Shown: positions 45,499 to 56,910 of the stretch, one piece after another
Layout: each line of letters opens with the position of its first letter
How positions within the stretch are numbered: position 1 is the stretch's first letter
Program-made: the position numbers and the translations under genes
Source of the DNA: Cylindrodendrum hubeiense
Taxonomy: Eukaryota; Ascomycota; Sordariomycetes; Hypocreales; Nectriaceae
Reading direction: 5' to 3'
Length of the DNA stretch: 64,000 bases
Assembly: GCA_014621425.1 (NCBI GenBank)
Contig: JAANBB010000139.1
Location: 22,765-86,764, forward strand
The notes under the pieces: generated by a model
Told to the model about the DNA's origin: nothing
Database searches by the model: none
What the model saw: only the letters and a program-made list of their open reading frames with translations

Positions 45499-47148
45499 TC
45501 AACACCAATTGCACCTTCTATGTCCCTTCCTCAAAGCTTCCATCGACCGATCTTTGTCATGCTTAGACCATGCCCAGATCCATGCAGGTTCTTCTCGCGA
45601 GTGCCCTTGACGACGGCCATCCGTCCCAAAAATAGGTGTCCATCCCTTTTTATGGATCATAGCGTTGACCAAGCCCATCGCGCCAGCCATATCCAGGTCC
45701 CCCTCGGAGTCCCTCTCGACTAGGCCATAAGTAGGCAGGTCTAACCAGGCATTTAGGGCACCCTCTTCATGAGGACCAGTCGCGTCCCCCAGGGGTCCGA
45801 ATCCAACAGATTTGATTGAGGAAGATGCACCGCAACGAGACTGGATGATGCGCTCTACTTGAGATTGCAGAGCTTCCTGATCGGGAACTTGCCAGGCCGG
45901 ATCGTCATGATGGCCTTCACACACATCCATGTGGGAGCACATGACAAACTCACCATCAGCCGGCTGGTGAAACGTGTGAAAGGCGCGCAACGCCAGGTTC
46001 CAGATGAAAATGCTCCTGTGGGGGCAAGTCGCCTGCTTGCTCGATGTTGCTGCGACTTCGGTCGTCGGTTCGCATTCAACGCAAGCCCCTGCCAATGACG
46101 GAAACGGGCGGAACACGGTTGGCAAGTCCAGATGGGACAAATACGGATGCGCAGTGGGCTCTTCTTGTATTAGACCGAGCACCAGGCGCTGCAATTCCGT
46201 AGGTAGTTTCTCTTCCATAACCTTTTGTGCGAGTCGCTCTCTCTCCTGGACCAACCACGGATGGATGGTCTGGCGTGCGTCGAGGACGAATTGCATCGAA
46301 CGCCACAGGCGAGGCCCTTTGAGCCATTCTTCAGACTTGTCGTCAAACAGGCAATAGTTCAGGTGGAAGCGGATGGGTCCTTCAGAGTACAGCGTCTGAC
46401 TTATGACGCGCTGTCGTCCGCCTTCATGCTCGGGCTCCCCAAACACTACCACGGTGGCATGTTCAAACCCCTTGTAAATGGGCTCGTCGTCTAGACTCGG
46501 GACCCATTTCTGCGTGCCCGTCATGCCCGGGACTTGCCACAACTCGGTCGGGGAAAGAGCCATCATCGCAGCTTGGTTGTAGTCTGTGCGGATGCAATGC
46601 TTGACGTTATGCAGATGAGTCGTGGCCCAGCGAAAGTAATCCTTCTGCCCACTCTCCCGCCAGATGGTGCAAAGCTGAGCCAGCAAAACCTCGTCAACCG
46701 TAAGGCAAAAGTCCATTTGCAATCGCACTCTGTCTCGGCTAAGGTCCGAGAGCGGCAGGTCAAGCGGGAGGAATTCCTGGAACGTGAAGGCCATTATGAC
46801 GAAGAGTGCCATCCGCGCGGCGAGGAACGGGCCGTTGGGGATTGCTGTCCATGATGACAGGGCGCGGATAGGGGCGAGAAGGGCATTCCAGGCGTCCAGG
46901 ACAGCCTTGTCGGCTTCAATGGTATCTGCTTCGGAGACCGGGGACTGTGGCTTATACTCGCTGAGGTCGCAGATGGTGGTGTAGAAGCGTTGGAGGAGCA
47001 GTCGAAGAGCATGACGTCGGTTGTCCTGGGTGCGTGTCGGAAAGTGGTCGATATCCGTGGCTAGCTGGTGGATGCTCGCCACGATCTGGGCCAGCTCGCC
47101 GTCCTTGGCGGTCTCCATTTGTGTCAATTGCGTCGATCGCTTCGTCAT
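45499..47148 (-). CDS. Orphan 549-aa protein of unknown function
   Basis: A single long exon from the first ATG (47148); an earlier GTG at 47190 is ignored. The protein is mostly helical in the first third, with a hydrophobic stretch (FLAARMALFVIMAFTFQEFLPL, about 125-146) that is probably buried rather than a membrane span. A His/Cys-rich segment near residues 385-450 (CVECEP, CPHRSIF, FVMCSHMDVCEGHHDD) could bind metal. The end is basic (KGHRRCNWC). I do not recognise a family, and no neighbour suggests a role. Its base composition is richer in GC than the genes to its left. It lies at the transition to the GC-rich part of the window. Confidence 0.75.
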   Translation of the reverse strand: MTKRSTQLTQMETAKDGELAQIVASIHQLATDIDHFPTRTQDNRRHALRLLLQRFYTTICDLSEYKPQSPVSEADTIEADKAVLDAWNALLAPIRALSSWTAIPNGPFLAARMALFVIMAFTFQEFLPLDLPLSDLSRDRVRLQMDFCLTVDEVLLAQLCTIWRESGQKDYFRWATTHLHNVKHCIRTDYNQAAMMALSPTELWQVPGMTGTQKWVPSLDDEPIYKGFEHATVVVFGEPEHEGGRQRVISQTLYSEGPIRFHLNYCLFDDKSEEWLKGPRLWRSMQFVLDARQTIHPWLVQERERLAQKVMEEKLPTELQRLVLGLIQEEPTAHPYLSHLDLPTVFRPFPSLAGACVECEPTTEVAATSSKQATCPHRSIFIWNLALRAFHTFHQPADGEFVMCSHMDVCEGHHDDPAWQVPDQEALQSQVERIIQSRCGASSSIKSVGFGPLGDATGPHEEGALNAWLDLPTYGLVERDSEGDLDMAGAMGLVNAMIHKKGWTPIFGTDGRRQGHSREEPAWIWAWSKHDKDRSMEALRKGHRRCNWC

Positions 47149-48105
47149 TAGCCAGCCACACAGCGTCCTGGGTTCAACGTCGGACTGCACGTTTGTAGGA
47201 GGCTTGGAGGCTAGACGGGCCCCGGTTTTCAGCTTGGCGCCTCGATTAGGGGGCTCCAGCGCTGCGTCGTCCGTATTCGGGTGGTGCGGGTAGGGGCCAG
47301 CGCTGTCGTTTTTAGGTGGTTGGGTTGCGGGGGGTCCCAGACCCGAGAGACCCGAAGGGCCCTGGCGTGGCGACGGGGACCCGCTCTGCCGGTCTCGGTT
47401 TCGGTATCAAACGCGGGGGGGCGCAGACGACGGAGCGAGAATGCTCGTACACGGGAGGCCAGACGATGCCAATTTCGTATTGCGTATTGCGTACAAAGTA
47501 TAGAATAAGAAACACCCCTGGCCTGGTCCTTCGCCGGGACCAGGCCGGGTTTCGACAGCGGGAGTCCCACATGGCCGCCGGCAGCTGCAGCGGCCATGTC
47601 TCAAGGGCGAGCGAGCGAGCTGCGGGCATGATGCAGACGAGGGCGTTCGGAAGCACGACAGACATCCCAAGCACATGGCCCACGCCGCCAGCCCGCCCTC
47701 GACGCGACCCTGCCTGCTGCGGCGTCTCAGTCGAGCCCGGGCGCCCATGTGACGTGCCCGGATCAGCGCCGTCCGTCCGTCGCGGGATGCGCTGGCTGGG
47801 CTTGGCGGCCGCGGGGACAGCCACGCCGCGGTCATGGGTCCATGTCGGCAGTATGTACGCTGGATGTGGCTGTCACCCTGGGTAAGGCGTGGATGTGCGT
47901 GTGGGCTAACTAATGCTTAATATTCCCCCCAAAGACACAAAAGAGTCATGATCCCCTCGCCCGTCTAGGTCTTGCTTGTGACATTGCCTTTGACATTGCG
48001 CTTCATATTGTCCTTCGCCATGATCCAGCCTTGATCCCATCGCCTCACTCATCCTCCGCCGGCACGCTCACGCCATTCTCCGGATCGCTCGCCTGCGCCG
48101 CCGTC
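47149..48105. promoter_or_regulatory. Divergent GC-rich intergenic region
   Basis: Nearly 1 kb between divergent starts. Composition changes here from AT-rich to strongly GC-rich (CG-dense at 47280-47850). The high GC leaves long stop-free frames on both strands that have no domain and are not called. A short direct repeat, CGTATTGCGTATTGCGTAC, lies at about 47476. Confidence 0.4.
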
Positions 48106-49836
48106 ATGGCGTCTCTCCGCCCCCTCCACACCTTGTCCTCGGTCCTCGCCACTGCCTTCACCGCAGCTCTCGCGACATCCGCGCTCCTCGTCTCCGCCGC
48201 CGACGACTCCAGCAGCTGCTCCAACGACCTCTCCGTGGCCTACGACGAGCCGGTGGCTGCCGACGGCTGGTCCTACCGCCTAGTCTCAAACGACCTGGAA
48301 CGCCCGCGGGGCATTGTGTTTGATACCGAGGGCGCGCTATTAGTTGTCGACTCGGGCGTCGGCATTGTGCATCTCTCGCTGCAGGACGATGGCGAAACCT
48401 GCTTACAGGTGAAAACCAAGAAGACCCTGCTTGAAAACACGGATGTGAGTGCTGAAATGGCTGCTCTGCTGGCCTAAGACATCAATCACATGCAGTTGCG
48501 GGGGCATGCATGATGCATCGCGAGATGTATCGAGAGATACCATGTTCGATCCCGCTTGCTTCACTACACCCCAGCACCCAAATCCAAACAGCCAAAGGCC
48601 CATTGCTAACCCCCCAAACTTCAGCTCAACCACGGCATCGCTCTCTCCCAAGATGGCCGCACGCTCTACGCCTCCTCGGCCAACTCGGTCTACTCGTGGA
48701 CCTACGACGCTGCCGAGGCAAGCCTCAGCGCCTCGTCCGCCCGCACCCTCGTCACCAACATGAGCAACTCGGGGCACGTCACCCGCACGTTATTACTATC
48801 CCGCAAGCACCCGGAAATGCTGCTCGTCTCGCGCGGCAGCCAGGGCAACGACGACACGGACGCCACCGACCGCAGCTCCGGCCGCTCCCAGCTGCGCGCC
48901 TTCAACATCAGCTCGCTGCCGGCCGACGGCTCGGACGGCGACGCAGAGGCCCCGTACGACTTCCTCAACGGCACGCTGCTCGGCTGGGGCCTGCGCAACT
49001 CGGTCGGCGTGGCGGAGCACCCCGCCACGGGCGGCATCTGGTCCGTCGAGAACTCGGTCGACAACCTGGAGCGGCACGGCGAGGACATCCACACCGACAA
49101 CCCCGGCGAGGAGCTCAACTTCCACGGCTACCTCAACGGCTCCAGCGAGGAGCAAGGAGGCAACTACGGCTACCCGCTGTGCTACGCGATCTGGTCCACA
49201 GACGACTTCCCGGGCCTCGGCGACTTGGACACGGGCGATCAGTTCTCGGCAGACCAACTTGATGACGACGACGATGTAGTCACCATCCAGAATGACGACG
49301 AGTGCAACACCGACTATGTGCCCCCTGTGCTCGCTTTCCAGGCCCATACGGCGCCCCTCGATATCAAATTCAACGAGGACGGCACCAGTGCCTACGTCTC
49401 CTTCCACGGCAGCTGTAAGTCCCCCCAACCCCTTTCCCCCGTGATAGCCATGCTCACACATTCAGGGAACCGCGACGACCCCGTTGGCTACGTCATCTCC
49501 AGCATCTCCTTCAAGGACGGGCACCCCGTCGAACCCTCCAACAGCATGGACGCGGCCACGCCGATCCTGAGCAACGCCGACCTCTCCAAGTGCCCTGACG
49601 AGTGCTTCCGGCCCGTCGGCCTCGCGTGGGACTCCAAGGACCGCCTGTGGTTCAGCTCCGACAGCACGGGCGAGATCTTTGTCCTGAGCAGCAGCTCGGA
49701 CGACTCCAGCGGAGAAGACGCTGACTCTGACGAAGGCGAGAGTGGCAGCGACGATGACAGTGCTGGGTCTCAGTTCTTCCCCCCAGCCGTGATTGTCACG
49801 TTTGCGGCGATTGTCATGGGATTCTTCCTTGCATAA
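48106..49836 (+). CDS. Secreted quinoprotein sugar-dehydrogenase-like propeller, GPI-type tail
   Basis: Three exons, 48106-48444, 48625-49414 and 49466-49836; 1500 nt, 499 aa. A signal peptide (about 1-31) is followed by a beta-propeller of the soluble glucose/sorbosone dehydrogenase kind: LERPRGIVFD, GLRNSVGVAEHP, IWSVENSVDNL, EELNFHGYLNG and GYPLCYAIW. These motifs resemble fungal PQQ-dependent pyranose dehydrogenases (CAZy AA12 as I recall). The C-terminus has a Ser/Asp/Glu-rich linker and a hydrophobic tail (FFPPAVIVTFAAIVMGFFLA), fitting GPI anchoring or a membrane anchor. It probably oxidises sugars at the cell surface. Cofactor binding cannot be proven from sequence. Confidence 0.88.
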
Positions 49837-50347
49837 TGAGCATGTTCTCAGCATCGAATAGAGGGGACGGGGACAGGTTAAGAACTACAACACGAAGTTA
49901 TGACACTGAACGACATTGTTTCAAAGGCGTTAAGGGATATCTCATCCACATTATGGTCTGGGAGGAAGAACATCAGCCAACATAGTCATGGCTAGGGAGT
50001 ACATCTGGAAGACACATAAATGTGCATAGGTTTTAGTCCATTACTATATTTCATCACGCCTACATCTTCATCAATGGCGGCGTAATCAGGGATTGATGAT
50101 GCTCAAATCCCAATAACTCGACCACCACGCTCTCGGTCAACTCAGTCCAGGATCGTCACGCCCAGGCCTGCTCCCAAATTGCCGTATCCTGCTGTCGGCA
50201 TGTCCTTGGGTTGAGGGAACAGAGCTGGGCCGGGCCAGCCCCGTCACCGCTTCACATCAAAAACCGGGACCAAGAGGTCATAGTATATCCACCCGTTTTT
50301 GCCTTGAACGCCTTGCTCTCCTAGTTGTATAGGTTGCCGTGCTGATT
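49837..50347. other. Convergent 3' intergenic region
   Basis: The region lies between the 3' ends of the sugar-dehydrogenase-like gene and sec13. It is AT-richer than the flanking exons and presumably holds both 3' untranslated regions. Nothing else is seen. Confidence 0.4.
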
Positions 50348-51554
50348 CTACTCCTCAATCGACTTGACGCACTCCCACTCGCCCCGCAGGTTCTCCTTCC
50401 ACAGGGACACCTTGTTGTCGGCACCGCTGACGGCGAGCACGTTTCCACTAAGCGACCAGCTCACGCGCCACACGGCGGCCTCGAAGTTGAGCACCTTGGA
50501 TTCCCACTGGCCGGGGTTGGAGGGGTCAGAGGTCCAGATGCGGACCGTCTTGTCCTGGGAGGCGGAGGCGATGTACGACTTCTGCAGTACGGTGGGGGAC
50601 CAGGCGACATCGCGGACCCAGTCGGTGTGGCCGGTCAGAGGCTCACTCTCCTGCTTGTAGGACTGCGAGGCAGGGTCAGAGACCCAGATCTTGAGCACGT
50701 TGTCGCAGCCGCCGGTAACGAAACGTCGGTTGCCCGAGGCGGCGGGTCCCGGGGCGCTGCTGACGATGCTGCCGGGGGTGGTGGCCGGGGCCCACGAGAC
50801 GGAGTTGACGCCGAGTCCGTGGGCAGCAAAGGTACTGTGGTCGATGGCGTTGTCCTTGAACTCGAGGACGCTCACGTTGCCGTCGGAGGAGGCGCAGGCC
50901 AGGAGGCAGCCGGCCTCATGGGGGGACCAGGAGACGATGTTGACCGAGGCCTTGTGCAGGGTGTAGTCGAAGATGCGCTGCCATGAGCTGTTCTGGCCGC
51001 CCTGCTCCTTCCAGATGAAGACCTTTCCGTCGTAGCCAGCCGACGCCAGGATGTTGCCGTACTTGGGATGCGCCCAGGCGACACACCAGACGGCACCCTC
51101 GTGTCTACAACCAGCCGATATTAGCGTTCCGTCGTTTGCACCAGGCGGCGGACAGCGGGGCCCACTCACCCCTTGAGAGTCTCGATCAGGCGCTGGGTTT
51201 CGCCCTCGATTTCGAAGATCTTGATGGTGCGGTCGCTGGAGCAAGTAGCGAGCTTGCGGCCGTAGTAGTCGAGGACAGCGTCATGCTAGAGGAGCTGCTG
51301 TCAGTGCAGTTCGGGACGCAGGGGGGTTCGTTCGGCTGCACAGAGCTGCAGCAGGGCATTGCGCAGCGTCGGATCGCATCGAGACGGGGAGAGGCAACGT
51401 ACAATCATGTCATCATGACCAGAGTTGGAGATGACTTGCGCCGCCTAAGGGGGATCAGGAGTTAGCTTTCGTGCTCGGCCAGGCCGCCGGTCAGGGTCCG
51501 CCACGGGTGCAGAGGGCACCGCAGAGGGCATTGCAGAGCTGCAGGACATACCAT
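50348..51554 (-). CDS. sec13: Sec13, COPII coat and nuclear-pore WD40 protein
   Basis: Four exons: 51554-51552 (the ATG alone), 51444-51403, 51285-51170 and 51104-50348; 918 nt, 305 aa. The mature sequence starts [20 protein letters not shown] and continues with six WD40 repeats, including [38 protein letters not shown] and [16 protein letters not shown], ending [22 protein letters not shown]. Length and sequence match Sec13, which forms the outer COPII cage with Sec31 for ER export and also sits in the nuclear pore Nup84 complex and the SEA complex. The first intron follows the start codon directly (ATG|GTATGT). The gene is almost certainly essential and marks the conserved part of the window. 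Confidence 0.97.
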
Positions 51555-52225
51555 GTTGTCGGATTCAGCGCCGGGGATTCAGCGCACGGGGGAGAGTGGG
51601 AATGTGTAAAAGTTGGCCGACTGAGGACACGATACCGCCCATGGCCTGGAGCTCCCTAGACTCGCGCCTCGTGGCGGTGGTGACAGTTGGCCCGCCGGTT
51701 TGGCGTCACGTGGCAAAGCGCGTGACCCGGGCCCCCACCTACCGCATCTGTCGCAACTGTCCCGAAGGGGGCAGGCGCTGAAGGCGAAAGGGTACGTACC
51801 GCTTATAGGCTGGTCGGGTTGGTCGGGCTAGTCCCTCCCTCGGCGCGTTGCTTCCCCAGACGGCAGAGCGGAGGGAATCACGAGCCACCGGCCTTGGATC
51901 GGACATCGCCATCGTCTCTTATTCGTTTGCCTGCGTTTCCATCCTTGTTTCGACACACAACACACCACTTGTTGCTGCTGTACTATATTCTCCTCTCCTT
52001 TGTTTGGCTTTCACGATCTTCAATACCCAACACCCTGCATCTTCTGTACCAGTACCTATATAGTCTCTCCCTTTCCCTTCTAGTCTCGAGGGACAAGCCG
52101 CCACTTGCACACACCCCGCCCTCGCCGAGGCAATCCACGGCAACTTCTCCGTCTGTCTTTGCAATCCCTCAACACCACACATCTCCCATATACCCTCACC
52201 GCAGCAGTTGCTGCTTCCTCTCATC
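51555..52225. promoter_or_regulatory. Divergent promoter of sec13 and pex20
   Basis: A 671-bp region between the two divergent starts. The pex20 side is strikingly pyrimidine-rich from about 52010 to 52200 (CTCCCTTTCCCTTCTAG and similar), typical of fungal CT-rich core promoters and 5' leaders. There is no TATA box. A long plus-strand open frame at 51819-52271 is a by-product of the CT richness and is not called. Confidence 0.45.
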
Positions 52226-53368
52226 ATGGCCGACGCTTCCTGCAGCGGCGGAACTCCCTTTAAGCGTCTGACTGAACACCAGTCCCGGGATGTCAGCCAT
52301 CACCAAGACCGTCTTGTAGACCGCGCCGGCTCTCAGGCCCATGGTGTAAGCACCCCCTTGACTAATCCGCCCTTGATATCTTCACCACTGACCTTTATAT
52401 AGTCTTTTAGATCGGCGCCACAGGCCGCACAGGGCCAAAATGGCTTTAACCAGTTCATGGATGGGCCAGCTACTCTGCCTGGCATGGCTGGTATGCCTGG
52501 CATGGCTCATCACCATGCAGCCAACAGACTGGCTAACCACGCCGCCGCCTTGGAGCCCGCGTATGCCCAAGGCTTTGCTCCTCAGGCTAACCATGCTCCT
52601 GTTGCCGATGTGAGCAACTGGGCTGCTGACTTTGGTCGTTTTTCCCAGCAGCAGCAGCCTCTTCAGAAGGGCATGGCTCAAGCCAATCCTCAGATGCGCA
52701 TGGCTCAGGCCAATGCCCAGATGCGTATGGCCCAGGCAAACCCCCAGATGCATATGGCTCAGGCCAATCCTCAAATGCACATGGCTCAGCCCAACCCTCA
52801 GCTGGCTTTCCAGTCCTCTGCCTTCACCCAGCCCAACAATGGCTTCTCGCCGCTCTATGGCCCGACCAACGGCGGCTTCATGGATGCCAATGCCGCCGAG
52901 GCCCAGCGCCCTGCTGCCGAAGCTGAGTTTGACAAGGAGATGTCGCGCTGGATGGAGAGCCACGGCAGTGGCGCCGCTGCCGAGATGGAGGACGTCGACG
53001 CTGTCATGGACCAGATGGCCCGCGAGCTCGAGCTCAACGAGTCGGCTCTCAAGGACGCCGAGGCTGCTGCAGAGGCCGAGGCTCATCTTGATGGCACGCC
53101 CGTCGCCGATCTGCACACTCCTGACATCGCAGCCCTTTCCCTCGAGACCCCCGCGCCAGAGCTCGAGTCCGCCAAGGCCAAGTCGGAAGTGTCAGAGGCC
53201 GCCGAGCGACTCCTCGAGTCGGTCCAGCATGAGGACGGCGAGAAGTGGAAGAACTCTGTCTTTCTCTCCCTGATGCGCGACTTCCGCGATGGACGCAAGG
53301 ACATCGTCGACAACGAGATCCGCGAGACGCCAGAGAACGACACCGAGGCGGGCAAGGCCCCTCAGTGA
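52226..53368 (+). CDS. pex20: Peroxin 20 (Pex20), PTS2 import co-receptor
   Basis: Two exons, 52226-52345 and 52403-53368, with a 57-nt intron (GTAAGC...TATAG); 361 aa. The N-terminus MADASCSGGTPFKRLTEHQ carries the conserved near-terminal Cys (Cys6) used for ubiquitin-dependent recycling, and HHQDRLVD follows. A WAADFGRF motif (about 113-120) matches the WxxxF/Y Pex14-docking type. Residues 131-175 are five tandem 9-residue repeats of the form MAQANPQM(R/H). The C-terminal half includes FDKEMSRWME and WKNSVFLSLMRDFRDGR, the Pex7-binding region. Pex20 works with Pex7 to import PTS2 cargo into peroxisomes in filamentous fungi, the role of Pex18/Pex21 in yeast. The Met/Gln repeat looks lineage-specific. 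Confidence 0.94.
52673..52807 (+). repeat. 27-bp coding minisatellite in pex20
   Basis: Five consecutive 27-bp units (ATGGCTCAAGCCAATCCTCA and so on) encode MAQANPQM plus Arg, His or a closing LA. The units differ at synonymous and a few replacement positions. The repeat lies between the docking motif and the C-terminal domain, a linker where length change is likely tolerated. Confidence 0.9.
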
Positions 53369-54580
53369 CGCCCAACCCCTACGACGGTTGAGGATGTGGC
53401 GCACCGGAGTGTTTGTGCCCAGCATCAGTCTGGGTTGTTGGAAACGCCCGCAGAGTTTGGTTCTCCAGGTGGGTATGCAATTGGACCATCGAGATGGAAC
53501 TCAGATCCATCACGGAATTCTCGGGCATGTCCCAACTCTTGTGCGCACCATCTCAGCCAGATCACGTATTAGGTAGACGTCGAGAGCCAGGTGGAGGTGG
53601 CATCGAGCAAAATGCTCTAGGATTGCAAGCAAGTTTGAAGTATATCGAGATTAATGAGTCTCGACGACGGCAAGAATCTGTGGTTCACACCAGCATTAGC
53701 GAAATGGAGGCGGCCGGGGAGAGGAGTAGCATAAGACCTCAGAGTAGCTAGAAGATCACAAAGCCGTGGAAGTTTGAAATCACTTTCCAGTTTAAGCAGA
53801 CAAGCGTTCACATATCAATGCAAGCGTTTACTGTTCTCGCAACTTCATCACATCGATCACCATAGTGCTAGAGATGAATTGAGTCAATTCCGGTTTTATT
53901 TCATTTCCCAAATGCCGAATAGCTAGCCATGGGTACCGTCCCCAATATGATCGTATATATACTTCCAATAACAGAACCACACAAGACGTCGGGACGACTA
54001 TGGCCAGATAACGGCCATGTCTTAAACCCGATCGAGTTTGAGTAAAACCTTTGCTCTTCCCACAGGATCTAGATACGTGTTTAACAATAAGGCCGCAAGC
54101 TGAAGAGCAGCGTGTTTTATTCCCTTTTTCCTCGCACTCAATAGTACGCACTCTCAATCCCTTCCCGCTGACCCAGCTAACTTCGCAACGCTGACGAAAA
54201 GCGAGAGAACAGCTCGAAATTCGTGACATCAAAAACAGCCCAATAACACATTTAGCAAGGCATTGTTGCCTTGAACTCCAGAATATCCCTTTGCCCAATT
54301 GTGACCAAATGCGAGCCGTACGCAAACCCGTTTCCGAAAAACAAGAGACAGCACACAACGCAGTCCTAACAGAAATAGACGTGTGATTAAAAAACCACGT
54401 CAATAAGGCAAACGACCAAATATTTTGTGAGACAACGCCGGTCTCAAAGACTCAGACAAATAAGGAAGCCGAATTCATAGCTCCCCGTTGTGGCCCAGTC
54501 CCAAACATGCCAATGCTGATTAAAAAAATCCGATGCAATTATGATAACACAAGACGAGTCTCTTCATAGATGTCCCCGAT
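53369..54580. other. Intergenic region, 1.2 kb
   Basis: The region lies between the 3' ends of pex20 and the membrane-protein gene. A minus-strand open stretch at 53828-54403 (191 codons, non-ATG start) is Cys/Ser/Arg-rich without a domain and looks like chance. No repeat is recognised. Confidence 0.4.
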
Positions 54581-56910
54581 CTATGTAGACCACCATAGAC
54601 AACCGCATTCGGTGAGCTCGAATCCCGATCCTCGACGGAGCATATCTCGGACATGCCAACGTTTGGGTACTTGGTGGTATCGCCGGTTCGGATGAAACTT
54701 CGAGTTGTCCAATGAGTCGGATTCGACAAGCGAGACCTCGATGGGATTACCGTCGGCGTCTTTGAGAGGCCGACAGGCCTTGCCATTGTCGATAATCTCA
54801 ATCTGGCGGCAGGTTGCTGAGTTATCCTTGGTCCAGTATCGCTGTTCCACCATCTTCAGAGCCTTGGGATAAGAGACTGGCGCGTTGTTAAACCCGCTCC
54901 CGGAGGTAGATGTAGAGTGAGCGCCGGATGTGGTGGCAGTTGCGGAGGTATGAGCGGTCGTAGACGCGAAGCTGCTGCTACTGGTGTTTTGGCTCGGATA
55001 GATAAAGATTCCAAGCTGTACACCAGGCCAAGTGCAGACCCAAGGCTTGTCGCCATTCTGTGCAGCAATGTCGCCCTTCTTCTTGAATCCAGGGGGAGGG
55101 AAATGTTCACCATCATCATCGTCGTCGTCGTCTTCTGCATCCCATCCACGCTTAGAGACAGTGTGCAGCTTATCCTCGGGCACAAGGACGGTCTTGTTGT
55201 AAGTCATCGTCGCCCACCAAGCAGGACCACGTCCAAGCTCATATGTGTCATTGACCAAACTCAAAGTAATCGGCTCATTGATACTGGGGGCTTGGGGACC
55301 CCAGAGAAATTCGGCGTTGGTAGCGTTTTTCGCGGTCATGACGAGCTGATACGCCTGGATATCGTGGGCCTTGGGATTCACCGTGACATCCATTGAATAA
55401 TAAGAAAACTTGATGTCGCAGCTCCAGGCCGCAGACTGGCTGGTATCATTGAAACAGGTATCGGGTGATTGGCTGACGTCGAAAGGCGGTAGGCCATAAT
55501 GACCGGTAGAGATTTTTGCCATGCCGGTCGGGACAGCAGAAAAGGTCTGGATGCCTGCGGATGCCGATGATGAACCGCTATGTATACTGTCAGTACAACG
55601 GAAACCTAATGAGGGTGCAATTTCATTGGGGCAACTTACTCGTCTTCATAGGGAGGTTTCTTGTGTCGGGTGAGCAAAGTCCCAATGACTGCCCCCATGA
55701 TGATTCCCATCAAAATCAAGCCCACTCCCAGAAGACAAATGGCCCAGTATGGAACAATGTCCCATAGCTTCTTCTTGGCCCACAGTTTCCATTTGCCGTC
55801 GGTGGGCTTCTCGGCGATACCTCGAGCTGCAGTGTTCACATTATGTTGGCTAACCTCCGATAGATGACTCCTAACCGAAGGACGTGTGCGTGGCATACCA
55901 ATGTCATCCTCAGTGGAGGAGAACTCCGGATCACGAGTAGCAATGCCAATTCCCCCAGCACCCGCAATTGACCGGTTTGGAGAGGTGGGTTCGGTGGTGG
56001 GCGTGGTATCAGTGGTCACTGTAGCCACTGCAGCTACTGCACCTGCAGAGCTTGCTGCATCTGATGTAGTCACAGTATCCCCTGTGGTCTTGGGGACGAA
56101 TGCATTCTCGGCATATCTTGTGTAAGGCGGCAGTTCCTCCATGTGACCCAATGGGCCAATCATGTCGCCTGCTTCTTCTCCATCGGGGCCAATTTGCCGT
56201 TGGTAGTTTCCTCCCATGCCGTTGAAGCCAAGAGGGATAGGATCTGCTGCGGGTTCGCCCGTGGGTACGGTGTTTTGGGGATAGAGGGCGTACGGATGGG
56301 TCGGACCACGAGGGCCTGTGTAGGATCGATCCTCGGGAATGATGGCGGCGGCTGCTGCTGCCGTGGTAGAAGTAGTAGCAACGCTCATGGTGCGTTGAGG
56401 ATACATTTGGTACGGGTGCGAAGGGCCTGACGGGCCCCTGTAGGGACTTTCCACTCGCATGACAGGGGAATCAGAAGACATGCTCGACACGCGGGCAACA
56501 TGAGCGTGGCTGGGGGTCGAGGCGCTTGCCCCGTCGTTTCGAAGAGCAAGAGAATCGTGGCTTCGGGGTGGTTTGGAAATGCTGGATGGTCGAGCCCTCA
56601 TGTCGGATTTCTGGGCTGGAGAGGCATTGAGATCGGATGGAAGCTGTTGAAGAGCACCGATGGGGGGAAGTTGTGGTGCCTGGGATGTCGGTGTCGATGG
56701 GGCGTAATTGTCGGGTTGGGGTTGTGAGGTTTGAGGCGCCATGGAGGTAGAGGCAGCATGATCGGTTGGTCGAAAGCCGTCAGCGACCATCATGGCACTC
56801 AAGTCGTAGTCATCATCGTCGGTCGCGCCATGGGCGGTAGAGAGCCTCAAGGAGCGTCGGACCGAGGAACGGCGCTCAAAGTTAGAGGCCTTGCCGTTGG
56901 AAGGGTCCAT
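54581..56910 (-). CDS. Single-pass membrane protein of unknown function (fungal DUF family)
   Basis: Two exons, 56910-55640 and 55577-54581, with a 62-nt intron (GTAAGT...CATAG); 755 aa. The first about 380 residues are a Ser/Pro/Thr-rich cytosolic-type region. A basic stretch (KWKLWAKKKLWDIVPY) leads into one membrane helix (WAICLLGVGLILMGIIMGAVIGTLL, about 395-419), followed by RHKKPPYEDE. The lumenal or extracellular half has SISTGHYGLPPFDVSQSPDTC-like conserved sequence, several Asn-glycosylation sites, an Asp run and a Ser/Thr linker. I recall this as a conserved ascomycete family (perhaps DUF7820) with no known role. A type II topology is likely from the basic residues before the helix. 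Confidence 0.88.

Noticed and set aside
9593..47148. Secondary-metabolite gene cluster around the LaeA-like gene
   Set aside because: No polyketide synthase, peptide synthetase, terpene cyclase or prenyltransferase is present; a methyltransferase, regulators and transporters alone are not enough.
47229..47885. Several overlapping frames of 120-190 codons on both strands between 47.2 and 47.9 kb
   Set aside because: GC-rich promoter DNA removes stop codons. None has a domain and all overlap each other.
48796..49461. Minus-strand frame of 221 codons over the sugar-dehydrogenase-like gene
   Set aside because: It is antisense to a well-supported exon in GC-rich DNA; Val/Ala/Arg-rich composition is typical of a shadow frame.
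50339..50986. Plus-strand frame of 215 codons across sec13
   Set aside because: It is antisense to conserved WD40 exons, with a composition expected from GC-rich reverse-complement reading.
51819..52271. Plus-strand frame of 150 codons upstream of pex20
   Set aside because: It follows a CT-rich promoter and 5' leader, is Leu/Ser/Pro-rich with no domain, and overlaps the true pex20 start.
53828..54403. Minus-strand open stretch of 191 codons between pex20 and the membrane-protein gene
   Set aside because: It has no ATG at its start, Cys/Ser/Arg-rich composition without a domain, and lies in probable 3' untranslated DNA.
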